Shown here piece by piece: positions 46,901-55,029 of a stretch of DNA of 64,000 nt (position 1 is the stretch's first letter; the number at the start of each line of letters is the position of its first letter). Source of the stretch: Arion vulgaris (lineage: Eukaryota > Mollusca > Gastropoda > Stylommatophora > Arionidae); contig CM036753.1 of assembly GCA_020796225.1 (NCBI GenBank), forward strand, positions 68,935,865-68,999,864. Reading direction: 5' to 3'. The notes beneath the pieces are model-generated. The model searched no databases and was not told the origin of the DNA. It was given only the letters and a program-made list of their open reading frames with translations. Made by a program: the position numbers and the translations under genes.

Positions 46901-47498
46901 TTCTGGATTGGGAAAAAACAATATTACTAGTTCCTAATCATCCAATAGTTTGTATTAGTTAAAGTGTGTAAAGCCGAAGGATTGACTTCATTGCGTTGGA
47001 AGTTACCCCATATGGCTCAACCCTTCTCCGCTGAAATGGCACGCCAAATGCCGCCGTGAGTGTATTGCACAAAGAACGAACTCCGTAGCTCAGAAAACAA
47101 TCATTGAAGTCTCTGGAAAAAACTCCTTGAACAGAATGACGCGGTCCGGATTCAAATCCAAGACCTTCGGAACTCAAAGCAAAAGACTTAACCACTCAGC
47201 CACAGAGACCCCATGTGTTCATTCTCGTCATGCCCCCAAAAGGTTGTCTAAATGGGAGATAAATATACTCGTATTTCTGTCGTATTTAAAAAAAAAATTG
47301 AACAGGTTATGTACATATGAGACAAGTCTATGATTATTTTTCAGCTATCCAACAGCTTTAGCAATGGTGGCATCTGGAAAAGTTAACGTCAAACCATTGG
47401 TGACTCATCGCTTTAAACTGGAGGAGTCCATCAAAGCATTTGAAGCAGCAAAGAGAGGGGACGGAATCAAGGTTATGATTAACTGTAACCGCAGCTAA
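29833..47498 (+). CDS. SORD: Sorbitol (polyol) dehydrogenase, nine exons, complete
   Basis: The exons sum to 1050 nt (349 aa plus stop) with every phase consistent. The family enzyme oxidises sorbitol and other polyols to ketoses with NAD+, in the cytosol, as the second step of the polyol pathway. Visible residues: catalytic zinc ligands C41 (G-I-C-G-S-D-V-H), H66 and E67 (L-G-H-E), with E152 (E-P) as in the family; the NAD loop G-A-G-P-I-G at 176-181; D200 and R205 for the NAD ribose. A C-x2-C-x2-C-x7-C loop at C96, C99, C102 and C110 forms a structural zinc site of the ADH type that human SORD has lost. Human SORD is 357 aa. Introns are 0.7-3.7 kb and full of repeats. No disabling change was seen. 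Confidence 0.95.
30046..30520 (-). mobile_element. LINE C-terminal remnant in SORD intron 1
   Basis: The minus strand has a 149-codon open frame starting near 30495: [12 protein letters not shown], then L-R-R-M-G-L-S. This resembles the region after RNase H in I/nimbus-like LINEs (compare F-R-L-R-T-G-H-N in 24640-27449). Confidence 0.55.
30835..31080 (-). mobile_element. LINE RNase H tail fragment
   Basis: Reverse complement matches 18190-18370 with many changes. Stops throughout. Confidence 0.55.
31408..31441 (-). mobile_element. Penelope/hammerhead-like motif
   Basis: On the minus strand: TTGATAAAGGCC, loop TTGTT, then GGTCGAAACG. The GAAAC after a closed stem and the TGATAA before it resemble a degenerate hammerhead core often linked to Penelope-like elements. 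A second copy of the GGTCGAAACGTTG end is at 37455-37485. Confidence 0.35.
31700..32330 (+). repeat. 72-bp minisatellite in SORD intron 1
   Basis: Units start with GTATCAGGTTTTACTGCCAA at 31877, 31949, 32019, 32091, 32163, 32235 and 32307 (partial). Period 72, one unit 70. A diverged unit sits at 31707. Because 72 is divisible by three the array has a long open frame, but I do not read it as coding. Confidence 0.9.
32705..32945 (+). mobile_element. SINE family B
   Basis: Full-length: TGTGGCTAAGTTTTTAAG (A box region), GGTTCGAATTTAG (B box), TGTTGCCGGAACTACGGAGT, AACCCGGTGCAATGAAGTC and CTTTAGACCC end. Confidence 0.85.
32975..33205 (+). repeat. Degenerate ~36-bp tandem repeat
   Basis: About six diverged units each carrying CTGCATAGCCTGG and CACAAAAAGAGTG, in SORD intron 1 just after a B SINE. 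Confidence 0.7.
33572..33605 (+). CDS. SORD: SORD exon 2
   Basis: A 34-nt micro-exon coding [11 protein letters not shown] plus one base. Acceptor TTTGTTACAG, donor GTAAGT. Easily missed by gene finders. Confidence 0.9.
33622..33905 (+). repeat. 148-bp tandem duplication with AAGAT repeat
   Basis: Two copies of a segment from CGTTACTGTAAGAGATTACT to GCAATTCGTCTTGTGTTC; each includes a short AAGAT run. It begins about 20 bp inside SORD intron 2. Confidence 0.85.
33900..34125 (+). mobile_element. SINE family B
   Basis: 5'-truncated B copy starting at the B-box end (GGTTTGAATTCGGAC) and running to CTTTAGACC. Confidence 0.75.
34150..34280 (+). mobile_element. Partial C2 SINE-like element
   Basis: Head and core only: CGCCCGAGTGGTTACCGGGG, AATTTGGGGTGTAAAGAATA and TCGTAAGAGGCGATTAAGG. 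Confidence 0.7.
34670..34918 (-). mobile_element. tRNA-derived SINE, family F
   Basis: Minus strand: TATAGCTTAGTGGTAGTG (consensus A box) and ATGGTTCAAACACCG (B box). The tail includes GGTTAATGGCTAAG and ATATGTAACG. The second copy is at 39172-39395. Confidence 0.75.
34911..35130 (+). repeat. TA-rich tandem repeat at SINE F 5' end
   Basis: Four units start with ACAGACGCC at 34911, 34981, 35041 and 35092; spacing shrinks from 70 to 51 with TA run length. The unit includes the first bases of SINE F. Confidence 0.8.
35190..35408 (-). mobile_element. SINE family E
   Basis: Minus strand: GATAGAGTAGTGGTTAGTG and GGGTTTAATTCC head, then AACGGCTTTCATGTC and GTTGACCACGAC. Forms an inverted pair with 35737-35900. 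Confidence 0.75.
35478..35733 (-). mobile_element. SINE-like element, family C1
   Basis: Full-length C1, tail TTCTTCTTCTTCGAATGCTC side at left and head GCGAGCCCCAGC at right. It lies between the two E copies in intron 2. Confidence 0.8.
35737..35900 (+). mobile_element. SINE family E, 5'-truncated
   Basis: Begins at the B-box (GTGTTTAATTCCACATTGGG) and ends 33 bp before exon 3. Roughly 155 bp pair with the reverse-oriented E copy 330 bp upstream. Confidence 0.75.
35933..36097 (+). CDS. SORD: SORD exon 3 (catalytic zinc)
   Basis: 165 nt; carries C41, H66 and E67. Acceptor CTCTTACAG, donor GTAAGA. Confidence 0.95.
36150..36480 (+). repeat. ~67-78 bp minisatellite in intron 3
   Basis: About four units with TCAGGGTCTTAGTCAGCGAC, CTCGGAGCCTAAGACACACT and GAATGATGTGATAGAAA. 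Confidence 0.8.
36500..36850 (+). repeat. ~36-bp AT-rich minisatellite in intron 3
   Basis: About nine diverged units with CATTATTGAGTTG and GTTCCATTGATATTTAA. Confidence 0.8.
37023..37182 (+). CDS. SORD: SORD exon 4 (structural zinc loop)
   Basis: 160 nt; carries the four cysteines of the structural loop and F-C-A-T-P-P-D-D-G. Donor GTCAGT after AA; the Lys codon is completed in exon 5. Confidence 0.95.
37183..38480. other. SORD intron 4, mostly unassigned
   Basis: AT-rich. A hammerhead/Penelope-like GGTCGAAACGTTG at 37455-37485 and a diverged copy near 37770 are the only features seen before the C2 element. Confidence 0.4.
38484..38738 (-). mobile_element. SINE-like element, family C2
   Basis: Full-length C2: tail CTTCTTCTTTGCGTTCGTTC at left, core GTCGCCTCTTACGACATG, head AATTTGGGCCCTGGTAACCA. 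In intron 4, 162 bp before exon 5. Confidence 0.85.
38901..39019 (+). CDS. SORD: SORD exon 5
   Basis: 119 nt; [15 protein letters not shown] and the start of the Rossmann glycine loop. The donor GTTCGT departs from consensus. Confidence 0.95.
39172..39395 (-). mobile_element. SINE family F
   Basis: Matches 34670-34918 throughout: CATTAACCACAGTAAA, CCCTTATACGTTCAGTAGTT and the reversed head near 39390. Confidence 0.75.
39400..39600 (-). mobile_element. SINE family G fragment with internal repeats
   Basis: Contains the G motifs (GTGCACAAAC, and TTTCTTACAC in reverse). A 35-bp piece from its end (AAATAACCACGTTTGCTCCG) is present three times at 39474-39575. Confidence 0.65.
39595..40305 (+). 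repeat. 54-bp minisatellite, 13 copies, SORD intron 5
   Basis: Units begin ATGCACAAACTTATAAG and end AATATTGAAGATGGT. Variation is limited to a few positions (AGTACC/AGCACC, GTCACC/GTCCCC). Because 54 is divisible by three and no unit has a stop, both strands are open for over 225 codons; this is a by-product. The unit resembles a segment of SINE G. Confidence 0.92.
40315..41309. other. SORD intron 5, right part
   Basis: No repeat family or exon recognised. Confidence 0.4.
41310..41375 (+). CDS. SORD: SORD exon 6
   Basis: 66 nt; completes G-A-G-P-I-G and runs to I-V-C-I-T. Acceptor TTCCTCAG, donor GTTAGT. Confidence 0.93.
41685..41812 (-). mobile_element. SINE-like element, family D
   Basis: Reverse complement matches 27688-27815: CAGGTATTAAGAGCTTCCGA at left, GGGACTCGAACCACTTACC (B box reversed), GCCTAGCCTAGCA. 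Confidence 0.65.
42084..42259 (+). CDS. SORD: SORD exon 7
   Basis: 176 nt; begins D-I-D-E-S-R-L with the NAD-selecting Asp, ends A-A-I-Y. Donor GTTAGT. Confidence 0.95.
42260..43414. other. SORD intron 7, left part
   Basis: No repeat family recognised; a TE origin is likely but not shown. Confidence 0.35.
43415..44330 (+). repeat. ~95-bp minisatellite in intron 7, split by a C2 element
   Basis: About eight units with GTGATGTTGTAGTCTAATGA, ATGACAGAAGAACGAAGAAG and AACTTTCATCAAATTAATTG, starting near 43419, 43524, 43620, 43716, 43812, 43907, 44178 and 44268. The last ends about 35 bp before exon 8. Confidence 0.85.
43922..44177 (-). mobile_element. SINE-like C2 nested in the intron 7 array
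   Basis: Full-length C2. The array motif GTGTTGTAGTC at its left recurs as GTGTTGTTAGTC at its right, consistent with a target duplication of about 11 bp. Confidence 0.8.
44365..44486 (+). CDS. SORD: SORD exon 8
   Basis: 122 nt; [14 protein letters not shown] through D-I-K-G-T-F-R-Y. Donor GTGAGT. Confidence 0.95.
44868..45795 (+). repeat. 49-bp splice-acceptor-like minisatellite, 19 copies, intron 8
   Basis: Each unit reads AAATCTAATACTATTTTTCAG then CATTTTGACTACTTTGTAT or CTATTTGACTACTTTG. The CAG ends fall at 44884, 44932, 44981, 45030, 45079, 45128, 45177, 45226, 45275, 45324, 45373, 45422, 45471, 45569, 45616, 45665 and 45763. Two units (near 45520 and 45714) have CAA instead. A broken unit resumes at 46057-46085 after a C1 insertion. 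The unit resembles the true exon 9 acceptor. Confidence 0.93.
45796..46056 (-). mobile_element. SINE-like C1 nested in the intron 8 array
   Basis: Full-length C1 (tail TTCTTCGAACGCTCCC, head CTAGCCCCGGCAGCACAC). It cuts the 49-bp array, whose sequence resumes as GTGAAATCTAATACTA. Confidence 0.85.
46120..46660 (+). mobile_element. LINE C-terminal remnant in intron 8
   Basis: Reads [22 protein letters not shown], then degenerates. Same family as 18390-20175, covering its last third including a ruined finger region near 46630. Confidence 0.7.
46718..46927 (+). mobile_element. SINE family A
   Basis: Full-length A copy with 8-bp duplication TAGTTCCT at 46710-46717 and 46928-46935. In SORD intron 8. 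Confidence 0.8.
46970..47212 (-). mobile_element. SINE family B
   Basis: Minus-oriented, nearly full-length: AGCCGAAGGATTGACTTCAT at left and AACCACTCAGCCACAGAGAC at right. Ends about 130 bp before exon 9. Confidence 0.85.
47345..47498 (+). CDS. SORD: SORD exon 9 and stop
   Basis: 154 nt; [11 protein letters not shown] to TAA at 47496-47498. Its acceptor TTATTTTTCAG is the pattern repeated in the intron 8 minisatellite. No AATAAA close by; the first is near 48103, so the 3' end is unclear. Confidence 0.95.
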
Positions 47499-47829
47499 GG
47501 TGTAAAAGTACCAAAAACTAATTTATGAAGGAATTTAAGTACTTTTACTTAACGTTGTTGTCATTTTGAGATAGTTATATTTGCTATTAGTATTGTTATA
47601 TATAAACGGAAACAGAGAGGATATACTTGTTGTTTATACACCGAACAGGAGTCGCAATATCTCAGTAGTTAATGCACTTGCCATTTAGAAGCGTTCATCC
47701 AGGTTCCATATTCCATACAGAAGTGGAGTTGTTTCTTTTTAGACCCCAAGCGACTCTCTAAAGATTACCCAGCAGTACTGTGAGATCTCGAAGTTTTCAG
47801 AACAACCATAAGGTATTAAGAGGATTGAG

Positions 47830-48250
47830 GAAGGGGGTCATCTGTGGTGTGAGGGTACGATGCCAGTATGCAGCCTCTCGCTCCAATAGGGCTTGGTTCG
47901 TTTTCTGCGTAGACTGATCTGGCAATTTTCCAGTGACCCTGAACTTAGTGTAGTTGAGGACGAGTTTCTTGTCATATCAGACAAGGACGATAAAATATAA
48001 GACCCGTATTTAAGTTGAGAACTTATAATAATCCTTGGCAATTAAAAATTGATAAGAGTAGGCTCAAAAGCGACTGCCACGACACACTTCATTAGAAATT
48101 AAAATAAAATTCATACAAATTGTCACTATTCTAAAAATTACTTCAGTGAACCTCGTTAATGCTACGGAGTTTGTGCACTGCCGCTAGATCTTTAAGTTGT
48201 AAGAAAAATATCGCAACACATGGTTATTCACCGAAGCGCAGTGAAGTTGT
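47830..48250 (+). mobile_element. SINE-like element, family G
   Basis: About 420 bp with a tRNA-like start (CAGCCTCTCGCTCCAATAGG and GGTTCGTTTTC), AATTGATAAGAGTAGG, and an end with GGAGTTTGTGCACTGCCGC. Matches 59665-60265 once the C1 inside that copy is ignored. It may include part of the SORD 3' UTR. Confidence 0.6.
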
Positions 48251-48441
48251 TCCTATCAATTTATTAATCAATTAATCAATCAGTAATGTAGAGCTACCCT
48301 GCCCTCATCAGGTTGAACTACAGTAAAGTTATATACCAACTCTAAATATTGTAATGCAAAGTAGTGTAGTTATGCAAAGTAGTGTAGTTTAGCAAATTAC
48401 AACAAAATAAAAAGGAAAGGAACTCTTTCATACACCGAGGT

Positions 48442-49941
48442 CATCATCATCATCAGGTGCCGTCTCCACATCGAAGGTTGGCTGCAATGAATCTCAGCAT
48501 CCTCTGTCTTTCGCCTTGGTGTTGCACACTGCCAGACTGTAACCTGTCCATTTCTTAAAGTTTCCTCCACTTATCTCTCGGTCTTCCTCTTGCTCTTCTC
48601 CCTCAACTTTCCCCTCTAGTAAATGTTTTATCATGGTGTCATGCCTTTATATGTGCCCAAAATACTTTACTTGTCTGAATTTATTTCTCTTAATAATTGT
48701 TTCTTCATGCCTAGTTTTCCTAAAACTTGTTTATTTGTCTGTTTTTCTGTCCATGAAACTCTGCTTATTCTTCTATATATCCACATCTCAAATGCATCAA
48801 TTCTGTCTTCTAACTGCTTGTTCATTGTCCATGTTTCAGACCAATACATTAATAAAGGATATATATAGCATTTGATCATTCTAATTTTTAGCCTGTTTGT
48901 GATTTGTTTGAATGTCAGTAACTTTCTCATACTATTGAAATTATCCTTGGCCATTCTATTCTCTTTTTAATTTCAGTTATACATCTGCCATCATCTGTTA
49001 TCATCTGACCGAGATAGGAGTAGCTTTTACTTGATGTAGTAATTCTCCATGTATTTTTATATTCATTTTAGGTTTTTCCATTTCCTTGTTGATTACCATA
49101 GTTTTTGTTTTCTGTATGTTAATGTCTAATCCATATTCCTTGCTAGTTCTGTCAAATTGGTCCACTAATTCTTGTAGATCTTGTTCATTTTCTGCTACCA
49201 ATACTGTGTCATCTGCATATCTTAAGTTATTTATTATTTTTTCCATTGATCTTGAGTCCTGGCATTCCCTCTATTTGTTTGAAGATTTTCTCTGTGTAGA
49301 TGTTAAATAGGCTTGGTGACAGTATGCATCCTTGTCTCACTCCTCTCTTATGTCTATGTATGGAAGGGAGCTATTTTCATACTTTATTATTGCTGTCTGT
49401 TCCCAGTATATGTTACTTATTAGTCTGATATCATCCCCATCTAGGCCTATTTCTTGTAGACATATGATTAGCTTTTCATGTTGGACTCTGTCAAAAGCTT
49501 TGCTATAATCGATGAAACACAAGTAGATACTTTTGCACTTCTATATACTTGTCAGCGAGTAGTCTTATACAAAGTATTGCCTCTCTTGTTCCTCTGTTCT
49601 TTCTAAAGCCAAACTGTTCTTCTCCTACTTCTATGTCTATCTTGTTTTAATTCTTTCATGTATGATCTTGAGTAGTATTTTTGTTATGTGGCTCATCAGG
49701 CTAATTGTCCTATAGTCTGTGCACTCCTGTGCTTTGGGCTTTTGGGTAGTGGTATGAATACTGATGTCTTCAAGTCTCTTGGTATATATCCTGTGTTATA
49801 TATATCATTGCACAAATCTGTAATGGTTGAAATACCAAAATCCTCTAAGGAGGTTAACATTTCCACAGTAATATTGTCCAATCCTACAGCCTTTCCTCGC
49901 TTCATTGTTTCGATTGCTCTTACAACTTCTTTTCAGATATA
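48442..49941 (-). mobile_element. 1.5-kb LINE with RT and 10-bp TSD
   Basis: Flanked by ACACCGAGGT at 48432-48441 and 49942-49951. On the minus strand, from 49905 down: G-K-A-V-G-L-D-N-I-T-V-E-M-L; F-I-D-Y-S-K-A-F-D-R-V near 49520; L-R-Y-A-D-D-T-V-L-V near 49225; then S-E-T-W-T-M-N-K near 48840. It ends in an ATCATCAT run (GAT-type tail) at 48442. The N-terminal part is missing and frames are broken at about 49690, 49340, 49000 and 48660. Confidence 0.8.
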
Positions 49942-50100
49942 ACACCGAGGTATATATTGGATAATACGGTGTTAGATCTGTTTTTATCATTGACCGTTGC
50001 CACACGATGGGTGATGGAAGGAACTCTTTCATACACCGAGGTATATATTGGATAATACGGTGTTAGATCTGTTTTTATCATTGACCGTTGCCACGGTGAT
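49942..50100 (+). repeat. 91-bp tandem duplication
   Basis: ACACCGAGGTATATATTGG through TTGACCGTTGCCAC occurs from 49942 and again from 50033. The LINE at 48442-49941 entered at the start of the first copy; the left remnant is at 48418-48441. Confidence 0.8.
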
Positions 50101-50262
50101 GGGGTCAACATCACGCATGTCGTTTTTACTTACCAGTGCTTTTCGTGGTACTCAATTGAGGTTGTGTTGATATGAGAGCCGTTACGGTTGGTAGAATAAT
50201 CCACGCCCACTGTGGATGGAATTCAACCAGGACCACGACCGAAAGTCTACATCGCACATCGT
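50060..50262 (-). mobile_element. SINE family E
   Basis: Minus-oriented, diverged: GGGTCAACATCACGCATGTC, GAGAGCCGTTACGG and TGGAATTCAACCAGGACCAC (head reversed). Confidence 0.55.
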
Positions 50263-50539
50263 TTTGTTTGAAGAAGCCTTTTTGATTGGAGCGTCTAATT
50301 TTGTGCTTTCTTAAACAACTTTACTTCACTATTTGTATCTTCAATCTTTACCTCGCAGATAGTTCTTGTAGAAAACGATAGTTAAGGTCACCATCTAGAC
50401 GTAATACAATATGTTTATGACTCTATGATTACTTTCTAGTACTTAGTCAAACAAAACAAAGCAAGATAACTGACATATCAGCCTGACAAACATAACAACA
50501 ATTGGCCTACATACACGGTGAAACATTACCTTCAGTATT

Positions 50540-51100
50540 ACATGTCACGTCCCGATATTTATTCTGTATGGAAAACGAAGCGAGATAGAAAGACAGATAG
50601 AGATATAGTTTCTCTTGACAGCAAGTGCAGGTAGAGATACAGTTTCAGTTTCAGTTTGGAATATCTTCATTGCACTCCTGACGTGTCCATATGTGCTCCG
50701 ATCTCCTTCACAATATTTCCAACAGCGTCCAGCGACTGACCGTACCAGTTCTATTTTGATTGATGAGCCTACTCGTATACCTGTTGTACTGTTCTTTCCT
50801 TGCCACATCAATCCTCAAACCCAGCTCTCGCAATCCAGTAGTTGACGTGGATTGGTTTAGATGAAGATCTTCTCTGCGGCCACGCTCTATGAGGGCGCTC
50901 ACGATGTCAGCTCTGTCCATTGGCTGGCCCTCTGATATGGCGGCAGAGCCAGCCAGCCTGTCTGCTCTCTCATTGCCAACGACACCCATGTGCCCCGGAA
51001 CAAAGACAAAACTAATTCTGCAAATTGTTGACGCCTGTAGTGATTCAGTCCATTGCTGCGCACCGAACCAGCCTCCACCTTTCGGATCATACTCAATGAG
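50540..51100 (-). mobile_element. LINE RNase H tail
   Basis: Minus strand: G-V-V-G-N-E-R-A-D-R-L-A-G near 50970, D-R-A-D-I-V-S-A-L-I, then N-Q-N-R-T-G-T-V-S-R-W-T-L-L. A preceding frame from 51096 carries the RNase H middle. Same family as 4015-4515. Confidence 0.7.
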
Positions 51101-51679
51101 TCACTCAGAGATACAACAGATAGGTACGAACCGTTGAACAGTGATAAAATGTACTTAGCTCCATATTATTTCTTTCTCGTCCTGCGCTCTAGAATAATCA
51201 TTTTATAAAACCACTTTATAAATAAAATCTTTGTGGTGATTTCTTAAATATATGCCTTGGTAGGATGTGCTATGTTTACAGCAAAGATGTGATACCTGCA
51301 ACTTTCAGACCCAGCACACCCGATTTCGTCATGTGCTTTTTGTTCGGATCGCACTCCTTGCTGTTTCATAATTGTAGATTTTATGAGAACTAAATTATAC
51401 ATTTTATTTCTAAAATTTTTATCTGGGCATTGTCCTTACACCGCTCTTTCTTACAATTGTTATCTGTCAGTGTTTTTTTTTCTAACGTGATCAACTTAAA
51501 CACCCAACTTACGTTTTATTATCTGTCTCCTGTAGAGATAATCACTCGAACAACTATCCCGAGACCTGGAATCACTTGAAAATAGCTCGATTGATCAACA
51601 TTAGACGATAGACGAGTACTTTTAGAACGTAAGACCAACATTATATCTTAGCACCTTAAAGACATCCTCCGATCTAAAA
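51101..51679. other. Unassigned sequence
   Basis: Nothing recognised. Confidence 0.35.
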
Positions 51680-51915
51680 ACAAAGAATTGACTTCCTTGT
51701 ACCGGGTTTTACCATATGACTTACTTACCATCCTCTTAAAAAAACACACCATCTGCTGATAGTGTTGCACAAAGCATAATCTCCTTAGCTCCGACAACAA
51801 TGTTAAGGAATGTCTAAGAAAAAATGTACCGACGAACCAAACGACGCATTTTGGATTCGAACCCTCAACCTCCGGTACTCAAGACAAACGTTTAACCGCT
51901 TCGCGACAGAGACCA
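51680..51915 (-). mobile_element. SINE family B, old copy
   Basis: Diverged but complete: ATTGACTTCCTTGTACCGGG at left, GATTCGAACCCTC (B box reversed) and AACCGCTTCGCGACAGAGAC at right. Confidence 0.7.
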
Positions 51916-51992
51916 TCGAACTTACAATTATTGTGTTGAAGCAAAGCTGCTATTTTATCCGTATTATATAACAATTTGTATGTCTCAAAATA

Positions 51993-52236
51993 GGGTCTAA
52001 ATCCAAAGGATTGACTTCATTGACGGATTTTAACCCATATGGCTCGGTCTCTCTCCGCAGAAATGGCCCGCGACATACCGAGAGTATTGAATAAAGCACG
52101 ATCTTCGCAGCACCGGCAACAATCCTAGTGGTCTCTGTAAAAAATGTACACATGAACAGAACGGCGCTGTCCGGATTCGAATCTACGACCTTCGGAACGC
52201 AAGGCAAAGCTTAACCCCCCTTAGCCACAGAGACCC
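51993..52236 (-). mobile_element. SINE family B
   Basis: Second B copy in tandem orientation with the previous one: GGATTGACTTCATTGACGG, CCCATATGGCTCGGTCTCTC and TTAGCCACAGAGACC. Confidence 0.85.
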
Positions 52237-52246
52237 TCTGATCATG

Positions 52247-52354
52247 TATGTAGAATGTAATAACAGAAACGTTAGGCACTGTTCATCTGATAAACACTGT
52301 ATGTAGAATGTAATAACAGAAGTTAGGCAATGTTCATCTGATAAACACTGTATT
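52247..52354 (+). repeat. 53-bp tandem duplication
   Basis: TATGTAGAATGTAATAACAG through CATCTGATAAACACTG occurs twice with a small indel. Confidence 0.85.
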
Positions 52355-52519
52355 GTTAAAAAATTAATTTACTCCTGTACGTATATTTATGAAATAAAAT
52401 GTATGAGAAATAAAACCATACTTGATTTGTATTCTTTTTTGTAAGCATGCTTCGTACACGAGAAAACCTCTGTAGCCAACTTGTTAAAGTATTTGTTTCC
52501 TAGAGGGGTTCTTCTTCTT

Positions 52520-52900
52520 TGCGATCGCTATTTTTATGATTATAGCGTCAGACGCTTTCTTATGATGAAGTCGACTGTTGTCTTGGCTCATCTCTGGAGT
52601 CATGTAGTTTTGAATGTAGTGTGTTGTAGGGTGATCATTCCTTTCTAGGGAGGACAGTTTTGCATGACATGTTCATTGGTTTGATCAGCAGTGCTGCAGC
52701 GACATAGAGGAGATGGGGATAATCGTAGCATGTGTAGGTGTTTGTTAAGTCTGTTATGACTTGTTACTGAATCGGAAGATGATGGTCTGTCCTTGTCTGT
52801 CGAGTATGTGGTAATCATCGTTGATAACCTAGAGTGGTTGTTTCGGCACGATATCTAGTTGGAGTGAGAATTGTTCGACTGCAGACGACTATCAGTTCGA
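52520..52900 (-). mobile_element. LINE C-terminal zinc-motif remnant
   Basis: Minus strand near 52640-52745 reads L-N-K-H-L-H-M-L-R-L, then P-L-C-R-C-S-T-A-D-Q-T-N-E-H-V and N-C-P-P. This is the C-x-C...H...C motif found after RNase H in I/nimbus-like LINEs. Confidence 0.6.
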
Positions 52901-53429
52901 TCAGAGCCAACTATAAACTACTGGGCCCGACACCTGGAATTCTCTCTTCCGTAAAGTGGTCTGACAAGGGCTATAGCAAGGCTGTGGTTCGATTCAGCCT
53001 AAAAAATAGCTAGCAGCCAACCCTTTTGCTGCTACATACTCTCCGAAGACGGATCTAAACATAGCTACTCTTTGTTTCTAGGTCACAAACTTGAATGTAC
53101 GCTTACAGCAGTGACAGTAGAAATGTATAACGGGTTAACACGTCGTTAGCCCTCAGAGGAGAGATAATAACAAACATGTTAATACGTCTATGGTAGTTAA
53201 TAGGAAAAACGTCTTTACACGTCATTGGCAACTAAATTATTAACACCATATTCCCCAACATATAATATGGTACGAAAAGAAATGGTGGTACGAAAAAGAA
53301 ATCCCCACTTATATTTCGCTGCATCTCCATCTAAATCAACTCCTTGATGTGGAGATGAGGCTTAAGTACACTCAGTTGTGACTTAAAAACTAAGTCTGTC
53401 CAGGCCCTCCTACACCCGAGAAAGACTAA

Positions 53430-53770
53430 AAGTCTACCCTAACAAGTTCATGTGCTGAATATGGGAGCTGCCAACCAAGAGATGTACAACAGAAATCAGA
53501 ATGCCACTTACCTCACCAATAACAGCATACAGTAGCAATAGATCAGGTACTAGAGCCAAGGTAAGACCAAAAAAAAAGATTGATAGACAATATCAAGACC
53601 ACACTAAATAAACACGGATATAACACAACAAGGGCCACTCATCTGGCCAATGAACGCAAATTAAAACTCACACCCCTACACTTAATGGCAAAAGTGGACA
53701 ACCAATTCCATCATCAACCTGGGAAAATACAAAAGACAATAGACAAGGAAGGAAGATGTCTTGAGGCAAA
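53430..53770 (+). mobile_element. LINE C-terminal remnant
   Basis: Reads D-N-I-K-T-T-L-N-K-H-G-Y-N-T, T-H-L-A-N-E-R-K and more. Same family as 11043-11470. Confidence 0.65.
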
Positions 53771-54024
53771 CCACGCATCACGTTTGTCCGAAATTCGTAT
53801 GTGCCTCTCCTACATGTTGTAGGAGCCTAACGAAGATCACAAAGTACTCAAGTTCTGGGATAAATCACACAGTTCACTAAAAGTGGTCAACTTGGTTGAT
53901 AAGAAGGACCGCACACAAACAAACATATACATGCACATATATGCACACATATGTAGTCGCATATCGATATAAGTGCAGTCTATGAACAAGACGATGGAAA
54001 AATAAAGGTATATGTGTAGTGGAT

Positions 54025-54246
54025 CTCAATGGCGAGGTCGTTGAGACGTTTGTCTCGTTCGGAAGCATAACTGTCGTTATCGACACCAGATCGAGTTACA
54101 TGTATAATTTTTCCATGAGCTTTCCTGGATTGTTGCTGGAGCTACGGAATGCATGCCATGTGCAATATTCGGCAGTTAGCGTACCATTTCTGCAGACAGG
54201 AACGGAGTCATATGGTTAAACCGGTGCAATGAAGTTAATCATTCGC
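54025..54246 (+). mobile_element. SINE family B abutting a LINE tail
   Basis: B copy from ATGGCGAGGTCGTTGAGACG to AATCATTCGCC; it ends directly next to the CATCATCATC tail of the reverse-strand LINE. Confidence 0.7.
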
Positions 54247-54580
54247 CTTTTTCATCATCATCAAGGTGTATATCCTTTATAGGACGTTGCTCTCTTTGCA
54301 GCACATCTGAAATTCACCCTGTCTCTTGCCAGTTCACCCACTTCGTCGATGGTCATGTTCATGGTTTCTTTAATATCTTGTAGCCATCTTCTTCTTGGTC
54401 TGCCTCTGCGTCCAGGGACCCTGCCTTCTAGTATTGTTCTTTCCAGGCCATCGTGACGCTTGATGTGACCAAAGTATGTAATTTTTCTGTATAGTATGTT
54501 GTTTATCAGCCAATTCTCTTTAACTTTTAGTTCTGTCAGGACATCAGTGCTCTTTCTTTTTCTGTCCATGGTATTCGCAT
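54247..54580 (-). mobile_element. LINE C-terminal remnant with GAT tail
   Basis: A 102-codon open frame on the minus strand: Y-F-G-H-I-K-R-H-D-G-L-E, G-R-R-G-R-P-R-R-R-W-L-Q-D and A-R-D-R-V-N-F. It ends in a GATGATGA tail. A TA repeat (54594-54636) lies at its 5' end. Confidence 0.75.
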
Positions 54581-54588
54581 TTTTACCC

Positions 54589-54593
<5 letters not shown>

Positions 54594-54636
<43 letters not shown>
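54594..54636. repeat. TA microsatellite
   Basis: About 21 TA units followed by TG/TA-rich sequence. Confidence 0.9.
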
Positions 54637-54641
<5 letters not shown>

Positions 54642-55029
54642 GTACGTGTATGTGTGTATGTATATATGTATGTGAAATGTCTAGTCTAACCAAAACCACA
54701 AACCTGTTGATCTGTTTACAGTAGGAGGAAATATGACACCAGAACTCAGATATGCAAATGGCACAGTTCTCATTCCAATTAGTGTCAAAGTAACAGAACA
54801 GCTAATCTTCTCGATTACAAACTTAACGAGGACAAGTACCTCTGTCTGAAAGCAAAAAAACAACAAAAACCAACAAAACAAAATATAAAACACATTCTAC
54901 TATCAATATTTTGTTCCGTAATTATCAACAATGGGGAATGCTCATTGTATGGCCTTTTTCGTCTTTACAGACGGTCAATTGGCAAGTGTTTTACAGTGAC
55001 AACTTCTAAGTTTTCGCTTTTCTCTCTTG

